Shown here: positions 1-5,502 of the stretch, one piece after another
How positions within the stretch are numbered: position 1 is the first letter of the stretch
Layout: every line of letters begins with the position of its first letter
DNA from: Peptostreptococcaceae bacterium
GTDB lineage: Bacteria > Bacillota_A > Clostridia > Peptostreptococcales > Acidaminobacteraceae
Assembly: GCA_013619035.1 (NCBI GenBank)
Contig: JABXKX010000539.1
Coordinates: 1 to 8,572, forward strand
DNA length: 8,572 nt
Direction of reading: 5' to 3'
The notes under the pieces: generated by a model
Databases searched by the model: none
Seen by the model: only the letters and a program-made list of their open reading frames with translations
What the model was told of the DNA's origin: nothing
Program-made: the position numbers and the translations under genes

Positions 1-27
1 CCCTTATACTAATATACCATAAAATTT

Positions 28-83
28 TTTACTAATAATACATTTTATAGTTATAATATATTTGTTATTCTATAAGCGGAGGT
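28..83 (+). promoter_or_regulatory. Promoter and RBS of the epimerase-family gene
   Basis: A perfect -10 TATAAT lies at 52-57. A partial -35 TTTACT lies at 28-33, 18 bases upstream. The expected transcript start is near 64, and a strong GGAGG (78-82) sits 5 bases before the ATG at 88. The -35 is weak (4 of 6), so the exact promoter is inferred. The left window edge is only 27 bases away, and nothing coding is visible in it. Confidence 0.55.
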
Positions 84-87
84 ATTT

Positions 88-1032
88 ATGAATATTTTAG
101 TTATGGGTGGTACAGAATTTGTCAGCAGGTCAGTTGCAGAACATTTTATTGAGCTAAATTATACGGTTGATATTTTTACAAGAGGCAAAAGAGAAGTACC
201 TTATACAGGTTATCGTCATCACCATAAAGGGGATCGACACAACTCAGAAGATTTAGAACAACTTAAGTCATTTCAATACGACTATATCATCGATATATCA
301 GCTTACACTAAAGAAGATGTATCCATGCTACTTGAAACAATTGATACAAGCAAACTTAAGCGTTATGTATTTTGTAGTTCTGGTGCGGTTTATACCCCAA
401 ACGCCAATATGATTACAGAAGAAGATGAAAAAGGTCCTAATCACAATTGGCTTAAATACGGTTTGGACAAACTTGAAGCAGAAACTTATCTGATGGAAGC
501 ATTCAAAGCAAATGCTTTACCAATCACTATATTCAGACCCACTTACTTATACGGTCCCAATAATAATCTTTACAGAGAAAGTTATTTCTTTGATGCAATA
601 ACTCACAATCAACCTATTCCATATCCTGATAGCGACAATCAAACTCAATTCATTCATATTCATGATTTGATGTTGATTATTCAAAGCATGTTGGAAAACA
701 GTGTTTGTATTGGAGAAGCTTATAATGTCACTCACGAGAGTATTTATGATTTCGAATCCATGTTGAAAATCTATGAACATGTAACTGGTACAAAGATTGA
801 TTGTATTCCTGTAGATACAACGACTTACGATATCTCAAGAAAGTATTTTCCTTACAGAGATGTCATATATAAATTGTCTATTGAAAAACTTAAAAACCAT
901 GGACTTCACGTCCCAAAATTTGATTTAGAAGCCGGACTAAAACAAACCTATAAGTGGTATCAACAAACAAATCCAAAGTTATCAGATAAAGCAATGACAC
1001 TTATTGATGATATTGTAAAGACTAGAGCTTAG
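88..1032 (+). CDS. NAD(P)-dependent epimerase/dehydratase family protein (extended SDR)
   Basis: This 314-residue protein has an N-terminal Rossmann fold of the extended short-chain dehydrogenase type. The dinucleotide loop is GGTEFVSR at residues 7-14, where the family's usual third glycine (GGTxFxGR) is serine 13. The strand-end serine motif is CSSGAVY (96-102). The catalytic pair Y124-x3-K128 is present in YGLDKLEAE, and FRPTYLYGP (149-157) is the usual substrate-side loop. Members act on nucleotide-sugar or related substrates in the cytosol, but the substrate cannot be read from the sequence. The length suits the family. The start is fixed by GGAGG five bases upstream. The gene appears monocistronic, with its own promoter and a terminator at 1090-1120. 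It has no pathway neighbours that would indicate a role. Fold and family are confident; the specific function is unknown. Confidence 0.9.
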   Translation: MNILVMGGTEFVSRSVAEHFIELNYTVDIFTRGKREVPYTGYRHHHKGDRHNSEDLEQLKSFQYDYIIDISAYTKEDVSMLLETIDTSKLKRYVFCSSGAVYTPNANMITEEDEKGPNHNWLKYGLDKLEAETYLMEAFKANALPITIFRPTYLYGPNNNLYRESYFFDAITHNQPIPYPDSDNQTQFIHIHDLMLIIQSMLENSVCIGEAYNVTHESIYDFESMLKIYEHVTGTKIDCIPVDTTTYDISRKYFPYRDVIYKLSIEKLKNHGLHVPKFDLEAGLKQTYKWYQQTNPKLSDKAMTLIDDIVKTRA

Positions 1033-1089
1033 CTCAACAGGTTCCGTTTTGAGGTGCAAAACTAAATTTTCACATATAGAATCACATGT

Positions 1090-1120
1090 AAAATCACATG
1101 ATTTTCCCATGTGATTTTTT
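1090..1120 (+). terminator. Rho-independent terminator after the epimerase-family gene
   Basis: AAAATCACATG (1090-1100) pairs with CATGTGATTTT (1108-1118) around a 7-base loop and runs into T1115-1120. A second AATCACATG at 1080-1088 could serve as an alternative left arm. Confidence 0.8.
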
Positions 1121-1200
1121 GTTGCTATTACTGATTTACAACTACATTTAAAGGTATAACAACACTATAAATCACAACTTTTTCACATAGGTTATTTTGG

Positions 1201-1218
1201 TGTAACTACTTAGTTACA
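1201..1218. promoter_or_regulatory. Operator-like perfect palindrome
   Basis: TGTAACTA (1201-1208) and TAGTTACA (1211-1218) form a perfect 8-bp inverted repeat with a 2-base spacer. It lies about 90 bases upstream of the -10 of the zinc-ribbon gene. The 18-bp size and lack of a T-run fit a dimeric regulator site better than a terminator. The cognate regulator is unknown. Confidence 0.4.
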
Positions 1219-1273
1219 AATCAACATTTCATAAAAATAATGTGATTTTCTTGTGATTTTACGTTATGTTATC

Positions 1274-1335
1274 TTTTACATTGTAAAAATAAAAAATTAC
1301 TAATTTATAATGTATAATAAATCTAGGGAAGTGAT
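1274..1335 (+). promoter_or_regulatory. Promoter region, palindrome and RBS of the zinc-ribbon gene
   Basis: Two candidate -10 boxes (TATAAT at 1306-1311 and 1313-1318) lie downstream of TTTTACA-T-TGTAAAA (1274-1288), a perfect 7-bp dyad occupying the -35 position. No good -35 is seen, so an activator or repressor acting at the dyad is plausible. The RBS is AGGGAAGTGAT (1325-1335), a close match to AGGAGGTGAT, six bases before the ATG. Confidence 0.5.
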
Positions 1336-1341
1336 TATAAA

Positions 1342-1635
1342 ATGAAGAATACGAATAACTGTCCGAAGTGTGGCGAAAAATCAATAAGTAATTTTGAAAA
1401 GTTATGTTTAGGTCCAGCAAGTACAACAAGATGTAGTGTTTGTAATACAAGGATATCTGTTTCGTGGTGGCCTGCGTTTATAATGGGATTATCATTGTTT
1501 GCAATGTATTATTTAGGAAGCAAACTATCACTTGGTTTGTACTTTTGTATAGGAATTGTAATTGTACCAACGTATTTATATTTGCATGTGAAAATTGTTC
1601 CTTTGGTTGAGCGAAAAGAAAATGGATACTCATGA
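1342..1635 (+). CDS. Small zinc-ribbon membrane protein, CxxC-x20-CxxC type
   Basis: This 97-residue protein has an N-terminal zinc ribbon, CPKC (residues 7-10) and CSVC (31-34), separated by exactly 20 residues. That spacing recalls the uncharacterised family often named for its cxxc_20_cxxc motif. After the ribbon comes the short motif SVSWW (38-42). Two hydrophobic segments, about 45-63 and 65-84, form a membrane hairpin, and the tail is charged (VERKENGYS). It is probably a membrane-anchored Zn-binding protein; its function is not known and none is assigned. The ATG at 1342 is supported by a good RBS six bases upstream. The gene appears monocistronic, between a repeat-rich upstream region and a bidirectional terminator. 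A family profile search would settle membership. Confidence 0.8.
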   Translation: MKNTNNCPKCGEKSISNFEKLCLGPASTTRCSVCNTRISVSWWPAFIMGLSLFAMYYLGSKLSLGLYFCIGIVIVPTYLYLHVKIVPLVERKENGYS

Positions 1636-1678
1636 TGATTATTCTTTCATGCTCTTAAAAGTATTTGAATAATAATTA

Positions 1679-1712
1679 AAAAAGTTCATGAAATCACAAT
1701 CATGAACTTTTT
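1679..1712. terminator. Bidirectional terminator between convergent genes
   Basis: AAAAAGTTCATGA (1679-1691) pairs perfectly with TCATGAACTTTTT (1700-1712): a 13-bp stem and an 8-base loop, with a T-run on either strand. It serves both the rightward zinc-ribbon gene and the leftward adenosyltransferase/Fe-S unit. Confidence 0.9.
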
Positions 1713-1760
1713 AATTTAAGCAATTATAAAATGTAATTTCCATCTCTTAAAAGATGCCTG

Positions 1761-2078
1761 TCAGCTCTGGTCTTTAAAATATTGATCTACCTGTCTTAAC
1801 ATCTTTATTATCTCTATTTTCTGAGGACATCTTTTTTCACATCGTCCACAGGCCATACAATTATGAGCACGTTCAAATTTCTCCATTGTCTCATATTCAT
1901 TTTTATATCTAATACGGTTATCAAACATAATCCCTTGATCATACAGACTTAAACATTTAGGGATGTTAACACCCGTTGGGCAAGGATAACAATAACCACA
2001 ACTTGTACAACCACTAATTTCCCTTATGCTACGATCATCTTTTTCAGGAAGTCTCATACATCCCAATTTCACTTTCAT
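1761..2078 (-). CDS. Dicluster [4Fe-4S] protein: aldo/keto reductase C-terminal ferredoxin domain without its barrel
   Basis: From ATG 2078 this is 105 residues. Two cysteine sets are visible: C24-x2-C27-x2-C30-x2-C33-P (CTSCGYCYPCP, then TGVNIPKC) and C74-x2-C77-x2-C80-x3-C84-P. This layout is that of the C-terminal domain of ferredoxin-type aldo/keto reductases, including the closing PQKIEIIKMLRQV helix. Those enzymes are normally around 370-390 residues. Here the whole TIM barrel is absent, yet KLGCMRLPEKDDRSI just before the first cysteine resembles the enzymes' extreme N-terminus (LGFGCMRLP). An in-frame internal deletion is inferred. The start is uncertain: ATG 2078 (AGGGG too close), GTG 2072 (better RBS spacing), ATG 2096, or TTG 2150 overlapping the upstream gene. 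It follows the adenosyltransferase gene and probably shares its transcript. It could be a decayed pseudogene or a small electron carrier. Confidence 0.75.
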   Translation of the reverse strand: MKVKLGCMRLPEKDDRSIREISGCTSCGYCYPCPTGVNIPKCLSLYDQGIMFDNRIRYKNEYETMEKFERAHNCMACGRCEKRCPQKIEIIKMLRQVDQYFKDQS

Positions 2079-2136
2079 CACCCCTATCTCTATCATACCC
2101 AAAAGATGAAAACCCTCGTCTCTAAAAAACAAAGTT

Positions 2137-2673
2137 TTAGTTTTCACCAAATGTTATATAAGTCAGTTCTGATTCTAAGAATCTAGCAATAGAATAAATC
2201 GTATCCGATAATCGATTGACATATTTCATCACTGTATCACTGATATCTTCTGACTCTTTTAAAGTAATCATGCGTCTTTCTGCTCTTCTACAAATGGTTC
2301 TTGCGACATGTAAATGGCCACTGCTTAAATTACTTCCAGGTAAAATGAAACAATTTTCCTGATCCATGATTGTCGTAAAATGATCTATCTGCTTTTCAAG
2401 AAATTCAATATCCTTTTCTGTCACCCTTGTTTTAAATGTTCTGTAGTCTGATGTTGCCAGTTCGCCAGCCACATCAAATAATGATCGTTGCAATTTAGCC
2501 ACCAAATCTTTTATCTCTTTTTCTTCAATGTAGTTTTTAGCTAGTCCTAAACTTGAATTCAATTCATCTATCGTACCATAACTTTCAACTCGAATATAAT
2601 CTTTTGAAACTCTAGTACCGTCGTATAAACTGGTTGTACCTTTATCTCCTGTTTTAGTATATACCTTCATCAT
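2137..2673 (-). CDS. pduO: PduO-type ATP:cob(I)alamin (corrinoid) adenosyltransferase
   Basis: The 178-residue enzyme transfers adenosyl from ATP to reduced corrinoid, giving adenosylcobalamin, in the cytosol. Family signatures are complete: the N-terminal ATP-binding YTKTGDKGTTSL (5-16), RVSKD and ESYGTIDELNS (21-40), LPGSNLSSGHLHVARTICRRAERR split across 111-134, and YVNRLSDTIYSIAR (151-164). Length is typical of PduO/MMAB proteins and it is unlike the CobA or EutT types. Two ATGs are adjacent (2673 and 2670). AAGGA at 2678-2682 is 4 bases from the first and 7 from the second, so Met2 may be the true start. It heads a leftward unit with the dicluster Fe-S gene and is divergent from a QueG/reductive-dehalogenase-like gene, a family that uses cobamides. 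No cobalamin riboswitch fits in its roughly 20-base leader. The user of its product is not in this window. Confidence 0.93.
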   Translation of the reverse strand: MMKVYTKTGDKGTTSLYDGTRVSKDYIRVESYGTIDELNSSLGLAKNYIEEKEIKDLVAKLQRSLFDVAGELATSDYRTFKTRVTEKDIEFLEKQIDHFTTIMDQENCFILPGSNLSSGHLHVARTICRRAERRMITLKESEDISDTVMKYVNRLSDTIYSIARFLESELTYITFGEN

Positions 2674-2700
2674 AGTATCCTTTCTCTATTACTTATTCAT

Positions 2701-2719
2701 ATTATACCATATAGGTATA
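2701..2719 (-). promoter_or_regulatory. Extended -10 promoter of the adenosyltransferase unit, with dyad
   Basis: Read leftward, TGGTATAAT (2709-2701) is an extended -10; no good -35 is seen upstream. It lies within a dyad, TATACC (2703-2708) and GGTATA (2714-2719). Transcription would start near 2694, leaving a very short leader. Confidence 0.55.
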
Positions 2720-2745
2720 GTTTTAAACACTAAATGTGTATTAAT

Positions 2746-2767
2746 ATTAGTTGACAGGTTAACTAAT
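2746..2767. promoter_or_regulatory. Candidate MarR operator O1 over the -35 box
   Basis: An imperfect 22-bp palindrome with outer arms ATTAGTT (2746-2752) and AACTAAT (2761-2767); 9 of 11 base pairs match across the dyad. It covers the TTGACA -35. It matches the reverse complement of the second site (2782-2803) at 17 of 22 positions. The size and position suit a MarR-family dimer. The link to the marR gene downstream is inferred. Confidence 0.6.
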
Positions 2768-2779
2768 TGATTTTATACT
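2751..2779 (+). promoter_or_regulatory. Strong sigma-70/sigA promoter of the QueG-like/marR operon
   Basis: The -35 TTGACA (2751-2756) and -10 TATACT (2774-2779) are separated by 17 bases, close to consensus. The start site is expected near 2786, between or within the two palindromes. Confidence 0.85.
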
Positions 2780-2781
2780 AC

Positions 2782-2803
2782 AATAGTCAACCCGTAAACT
2801 AAA
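2782..2803. promoter_or_regulatory. Candidate MarR operator O2 over the start site and RBS
   Basis: A weaker 22-bp dyad, with outer arms TAGT (2784-2787) and ACTA (2798-2801) and inner AAC/GT matches. It is recognised mainly because its reverse complement matches O1 at 17 of 22 positions. Centre-to-centre distance to O1 is 36 bp. It spans the expected transcription start and reaches the RBS AGGAG (2804-2808). Confidence 0.5.
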
Positions 2804-2811
2804 AGGAGTAT

Positions 2812-3729
2812 ATGATGACACCTAAATTACCAGATATATTAAACTACGTTGCAAAAGAAGACTTAATTTTATCATCAGAACAATCACATACAGGCCTCTC
2901 TGTACCACAAATTATTATGGAGTACGGTTCTTTGAAAGATAAATTTAGAGATGATAAAGCCGTTTTTCCTATGTTGTTCAGATGTCTCATAGAAGCTAAA
3001 AAAAGTTATAAACAATTAAAAGTCCGTTCTAATGATAAAAAATCCATTGATCAGGAAACCTTAATTGAATTAAAAGACTATATGACGTCGCTTAATATAT
3101 TAGATATAGGGTTTACTATTGTACCAAGACATTTTATATTTAAAGGAAAAGGGATATTGTATCCGAATGCCATTGTTATAACTATGGCAATGCAGAAAGA
3201 TAAGATCTCAACCACACCTTCAGTTGAAGCTTCAAAAGAGATTTTCAGAACATATAAAGAACTTGGGATTATCGTCAATAGAATCGCTAAATTTCTTAAG
3301 TCACGTGGATATAATGCTCAAGCAGGTCCTGCATTAGGCGGTGATGTTAATTATCCTTTGCTCGCAGAAAAGGCTGGCTTAGGATGCGTTGGGAAACATG
3401 GTCTTTTGATCACACCCTCTTCTGGTCCCAGTTTAAGAATTGCTGCTGTTTATACCGATATAGAAAATCTACCATATACAGATCAGTCCGAACATTTATG
3501 GATCAAAGAATTTTGTGATACATGTAATTTATGTGTAAAAAAATGTCCAGCTCAGGCTATTTATCTGGAAAGTAAAATTCTATCAGATGGCTCCAAAGTA
3601 TGTATTGATTATAAAAAATGTGCTGTCCCTTTTTCAAAAGATCACGGTTGTACATTATGTGTGAAAAATTGCACCTTCTTTAAAGGAAACTATGATAAGA
3701 TTAAGGAGATTTCTTGTGGAAGCATTTAA
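2812..3729 (+). CDS. QueG/reductive-dehalogenase-like dicluster [4Fe-4S] protein, probably cobamide-dependent
   Basis: This 305-residue protein resembles the epoxyqueuosine reductase (QueG)/reductive dehalogenase superfamily. The corrinoid-domain signature is AGPALGGDVNYPLLAEKAGLG (171-191), then GKHGLLITPSSGPSLRIAAV (194-213), like the AGLGxxGxHGLLITPxxGPRxRLAAV region of dehalogenases. The first cluster is C235-x2-C238-x2-C241-x3-C245-P. The second uses C270, C280, C283 and C287, but its final cysteine is followed by Thr instead of Pro. There is no Tat signal, so it is cytosolic and unlike respiratory dehalogenases. It is not a clear QueG ortholog, and its substrate is unknown. Two ATGs (2812 and 2815) follow AGGAG (2804-2808); the second has better spacing. 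It overlaps the marR gene by 14 bases and is divergent from a cobalamin adenosyltransferase, which supports a corrinoid link. Confidence 0.8.
   Translation: MMTPKLPDILNYVAKEDLILSSEQSHTGLSVPQIIMEYGSLKDKFRDDKAVFPMLFRCLIEAKKSYKQLKVRSNDKKSIDQETLIELKDYMTSLNILDIGFTIVPRHFIFKGKGILYPNAIVITMAMQKDKISTTPSVEASKEIFRTYKELGIIVNRIAKFLKSRGYNAQAGPALGGDVNYPLLAEKAGLGCVGKHGLLITPSSGPSLRIAAVYTDIENLPYTDQSEHLWIKEFCDTCNLCVKKCPAQAIYLESKILSDGSKVCIDYKKCAVPFSKDHGCTLCVKNCTFFKGNYDKIKEISCGSI
3703..3708 (+). promoter_or_regulatory. RBS that sets the marR start at GTG 3716
   Basis: AAGGAG at 3703-3708 lies inside the end of the upstream gene, 7 bases before GTG 3716. An in-frame ATG at 3692 precedes this RBS and has no comparable one of its own at the right spacing. 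The GTG start therefore gives translational coupling. Confidence 0.8.
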
Positions 3730-4138
3730 GTTAGGGACTCTCATCCGAGGTACCACCAAAAACATCAAAAAACATGTCAATGATAGACTCAAACCTTACA
3801 ATCTATCAGAAGGACATTTCGAATATTTTATTCATATATACAACCATCAGGGGCTCAATCAGAAAGAATTAGCCGAAAGAATGAATTTAGGAAAAGCTGG
3901 CGTGACAAAAGCAGTTCAAAGGCTTATGAGTGAAGATCTGATTTATCGAAAAATCAGGGAAAGCGATCAGCGGAATTACGGTTTATACATTACCGAAAAA
4001 GGTCAAGGCTATGTGAAATTATTCCACGAGATTAGTGATGAACTTTCTACCGCTGTTTTAAATAATTTTACAGATGAGGAATTAGAACTGTTATTTAAGT
4101 TGATGAACAAACTTTATAAAAACACACAAACGTTGTAG
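3716..4138 (+). CDS. MarR-family transcriptional regulator
   Basis: From GTG 3716 the protein is 140 residues, a usual MarR length. The N-terminal helices (5-40) would form the dimer core. A winged helix-turn-helix covers about residues 45-98: GLNQKELAERMNLGKAGVTKAVQRLMSE (recognition helix near 60-71), then the wing RKIRESDQRNYGLYITEKG with the conserved D84 and R86. C-terminal helices (100-136) complete the dimer. It starts 14 bases inside the QueG-like gene, so the two are co-transcribed and probably translationally coupled. MarR proteins usually repress their own operon and respond to small ligands or oxidants. Two related palindromes in the operon promoter are the likely binding sites. 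No cysteine is present in the protein, so direct thiol sensing is unlikely. The ligand is unknown. Confidence 0.92.
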   Translation: MEAFKLGTLIRGTTKNIKKHVNDRLKPYNLSEGHFEYFIHIYNHQGLNQKELAERMNLGKAGVTKAVQRLMSEDLIYRKIRESDQRNYGLYITEKGQGYVKLFHEISDELSTAVLNNFTDEELELLFKLMNKLYKNTQTL

Positions 4139-4157
4139 GTTACTCTACAACGTTTGT
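4126..4157. terminator. Convergent hairpin built into two stop codons
   Basis: ACAAACGTTGTAG (4126-4138) pairs perfectly with CTACAACGTTTGT (4145-4157): a 13-bp stem and a 6-base loop. The TAG of marR is in the left arm, and the last codons of the leftward ybaK are in the right arm and loop. Leftward reading gives a T-rich tail (TGTGTTTTT), so termination is best for ybaK; the rightward tail is weaker. Confidence 0.75.
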
Positions 4158-4610
4158 TATATCACAGTGCATTACTTTTATAAAATCATTAGGATCCATT
4201 TGAATCTGCAAACCTTGTTTACCAGCACTAAAGATAAACTCTTCTAATAGAATAACCGATTCATCTAATACTGTTTTAAAAGCTTTCTTCATACCTAATG
4301 GCGAACAACCACCTCTGATATAACCAGTCAATTTGGTAATATCCTTAACGGGTATCATTTCAATTTTTTTCTCTCCAAAATGTTTGGCAGTTGATTTTAA
4401 ATGAATGTTTTTATCAACTGGAATCATCACAACATAATAGGTTTTGCTTTGTCCGACCAACACAAGCGTTTTAAAAACCTGTTCCACCGGCTTATTTATT
4501 TTATTCGCTACTGAAACACCATCAATGTGACCATCGTTTAAATCATATTCTAAAGTCTTATAAGTCACTTTAGCTTGATCTAATATTCTCATCGCGTTTG
4601 TTTTTTTCAT
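4140..4610 (-). CDS. ybaK: Cys-tRNA(Pro)/Cys-tRNA(Cys) deacylase, YbaK/EbsC family
   Basis: The 156-residue protein belongs to the YbaK group of trans-editing enzymes, which hydrolyse mischarged Cys-tRNA(Pro) in the cytosol. Visible signatures are the start KKTNAMRILDQAKV, the lysine of QVFKTLV (K47, the family's essential lysine), GYIRGGCSPLGMKK (96-109) and SAGKQGLQI (128-136). Length equals that of E. coli YbaK. The ATG overlaps the TGA of pgeF by four bases (ATGA), and AGGAGG (4618-4623) sits seven bases upstream, so the two genes are co-transcribed and coupled. Its 3' end is one base from the converging marR gene, within a shared hairpin. I see no unusual residue. Confidence 0.93.
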   Translation of the reverse strand: MKKTNAMRILDQAKVTYKTLEYDLNDGHIDGVSVANKINKPVEQVFKTLVLVGQSKTYYVVMIPVDKNIHLKSTAKHFGEKKIEMIPVKDITKLTGYIRGGCSPLGMKKAFKTVLDESVILLEEFIFSAGKQGLQIQMDPNDFIKVMHCDITNVVE

Positions 4611-5419
4611 TTTAAGTCCTCCTTTAACATCATCACACCAATTTGAGTGCCTCTATCATTACCATGTCTTCTATGTGAAAAGAATAGTTCCGGATAACAT
4701 TTTGTACAATACTCTGTAACTTCTATATGCTCGTTTAATATCCCACACGATAAAGCAATGGCTTTATTCAAACCTTTTAGATCAATATGATATCGATCCT
4801 TTTCTGGATAATAATCATAATATAAATCAGAAAAATCAAATGTCATTGCATCAATGACTTGCTTGTCCACTTCATAACAGGATTGACATATAGCTGGTCC
4901 AATTGCTATTTTAATATTTTTGACATCACAGTCATAGACAGACACCATTTTTTTTATCATATCTTTTACAATAGCCGTTGCTGTACCACGCCAGCCTGCA
5001 TGGGTCATACCAATGACTTTCTTTGTTGGATCATAATAATATATTGGAACACAATCTGCGTAGAATGTAACCAATGGTAGATTCATTTCATTTGTAATTA
5101 ATCCATCCACATCACCATAAGTTCTCTCCTTAAAGATACCCATGCCGAAATGTTCCGATGTTACTTCTAGGATTTGATTATGATGCCATTGGTCTGATAA
5201 AACCAATTTATGCACATCCACGCCAATTGCTTCTGAAAACAAATGATAGTTTTTTAAAACATTATTCCGATCATCACCTCTAGAAAATCCAAGATTCATT
5301 TCAGAAAAACGACCCTTGCTAACACCACCAAGTCTTGTACTATGTACCGCTACAATTGGTGCTTCTTTATATATATCAAAGGACAAAAATGTCACCTTTT
5401 TTACGTTATTTATTTTCAT
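4607..5419 (-). CDS. pgeF: Peptidoglycan editing factor PgeF / purine nucleoside phosphorylase, laccase-domain family
   Basis: The 270-residue protein belongs to the YfiH/PgeF/LACC1 family (multi-copper polyphenol oxidase laccase domain). Known members phosphorolyse or deaminate purine nucleosides, and E. coli PgeF limits misincorporation into peptidoglycan precursors. Key elements are RLGGVSKGRFSEMNLGF (29-45), QWHH with metal ligand H79, ADC with C123, HAGWRG with H140, IGPAICQSCYEV (173-184), and the C-terminal CTKCYPELFFSHRRHGNDRGTQ segment with its conserved SxRR and RQ-like end. The H/C/H zinc triad is complete, so the enzyme should be active. AGGAGG (5425-5430) lies five bases before the ATG. 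It is the first gene of a leftward pair with ybaK and is divergent from the folate gene. Confidence 0.93.
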   Translation of the reverse strand: MKINNVKKVTFLSFDIYKEAPIVAVHSTRLGGVSKGRFSEMNLGFSRGDDRNNVLKNYHLFSEAIGVDVHKLVLSDQWHHNQILEVTSEHFGMGIFKERTYGDVDGLITNEMNLPLVTFYADCVPIYYYDPTKKVIGMTHAGWRGTATAIVKDMIKKMVSVYDCDVKNIKIAIGPAICQSCYEVDKQVIDAMTFDFSDLYYDYYPEKDRYHIDLKGLNKAIALSCGILNEHIEVTEYCTKCYPELFFSHRRHGNDRGTQIGVMMLKEDLK

Positions 5420-5502
5420 AAGTCCCTCCTATTTTACATTATACATGAAAGGACTATTCTTATACTAGATAATCATGTACAATAATGAAAAGCGAGGTCA
5501 TG
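5420..5502. promoter_or_regulatory. Divergent promoter region of pgeF and the 5-FTHF cyclo-ligase gene
   Basis: Leftward, TATAAT (5443-5438) is a candidate -10 for pgeF, but it would put the start very near the RBS. Rightward, TACAAT (5478-5483) and TATACT (5461-5466) are candidate -10 boxes for the ligase gene. No clear -35 accompanies any of them, so individual calls are weak. GAGG (5494-5497) is the ligase RBS. Confidence 0.4.

Larger units (their letters stand above)
1033..1341. other. 309-base intergenic region with clustered short inverted repeats
   Basis: No credible gene is seen here. The region holds a small hairpin GTTTTG-AGGTG-CAAAAC (1046-1062) and the terminator at 1090-1120. 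It also holds copies of AATCACA(T/A) or its complement TGTGATT at 1080-1088, 1092-1100, 1108-1116, 1170-1177, 1241-1249 and 1252-1260. Two operator-like palindromes follow: TGTAACTA-CT-TAGTTACA (1201-1218) and TTTTACA-T-TGTAAAA (1274-1288). A leftward 63-codon reading frame at 1259-1450 overlaps the zinc-ribbon gene and is judged a shadow. Confidence 0.6.

Noticed and set aside
77..90. The same 14 bases, CGGAGGTATTTATG, at the starts of two genes (also 8242-8255)
   Set aside because: It consists only of a strong RBS, an AT spacer and the start codon, so chance or shared translation-signal preference is sufficient.
547..780. Leftward 77-codon frame inside the epimerase-family gene
   Set aside because: It is antisense to a clearly conserved coding region and has no supporting signals.
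1041..1063. GGTTCCGTTTTGAGGTGCAAAAC, faintly like an insertion-sequence terminal repeat
   Set aside because: There is no matching inverted copy, target duplication or transposase fragment in the window; a small hairpin explains it better.
1033..1341. CRISPR-like array
   Set aside because: The repeated words are only 8-9 bases, alternate in orientation and have irregular spacing, so they are not CRISPR repeats.
1259..1450. Leftward 63-codon reading frame
   Set aside because: It overlaps the better supported zinc-ribbon gene and its promoter, has AT-driven composition, and has no RBS or recognisable motif.
2674..2811. Cobalamin riboswitch upstream of the adenosyltransferase
   Set aside because: The inferred leader is about 20 bases and the whole intergenic gap is 138 bases filled by promoters; no B12-box-like sequence is seen.
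3078..3278. Leftward 66-codon frame inside the QueG-like gene
   Set aside because: It is antisense to the real gene and has no promoter, RBS or motif.
3692..3715. ATG 3692 as the marR start
   Set aside because: The good RBS (3703-3708) lies after it and is correctly placed for GTG 3716; the extra eight residues (MIRLRRFL) are not MarR-like.
4859..5080. Rightward 73-codon frame inside pgeF
   Set aside because: It is antisense to the conserved metal-binding core of pgeF and has no independent signals.
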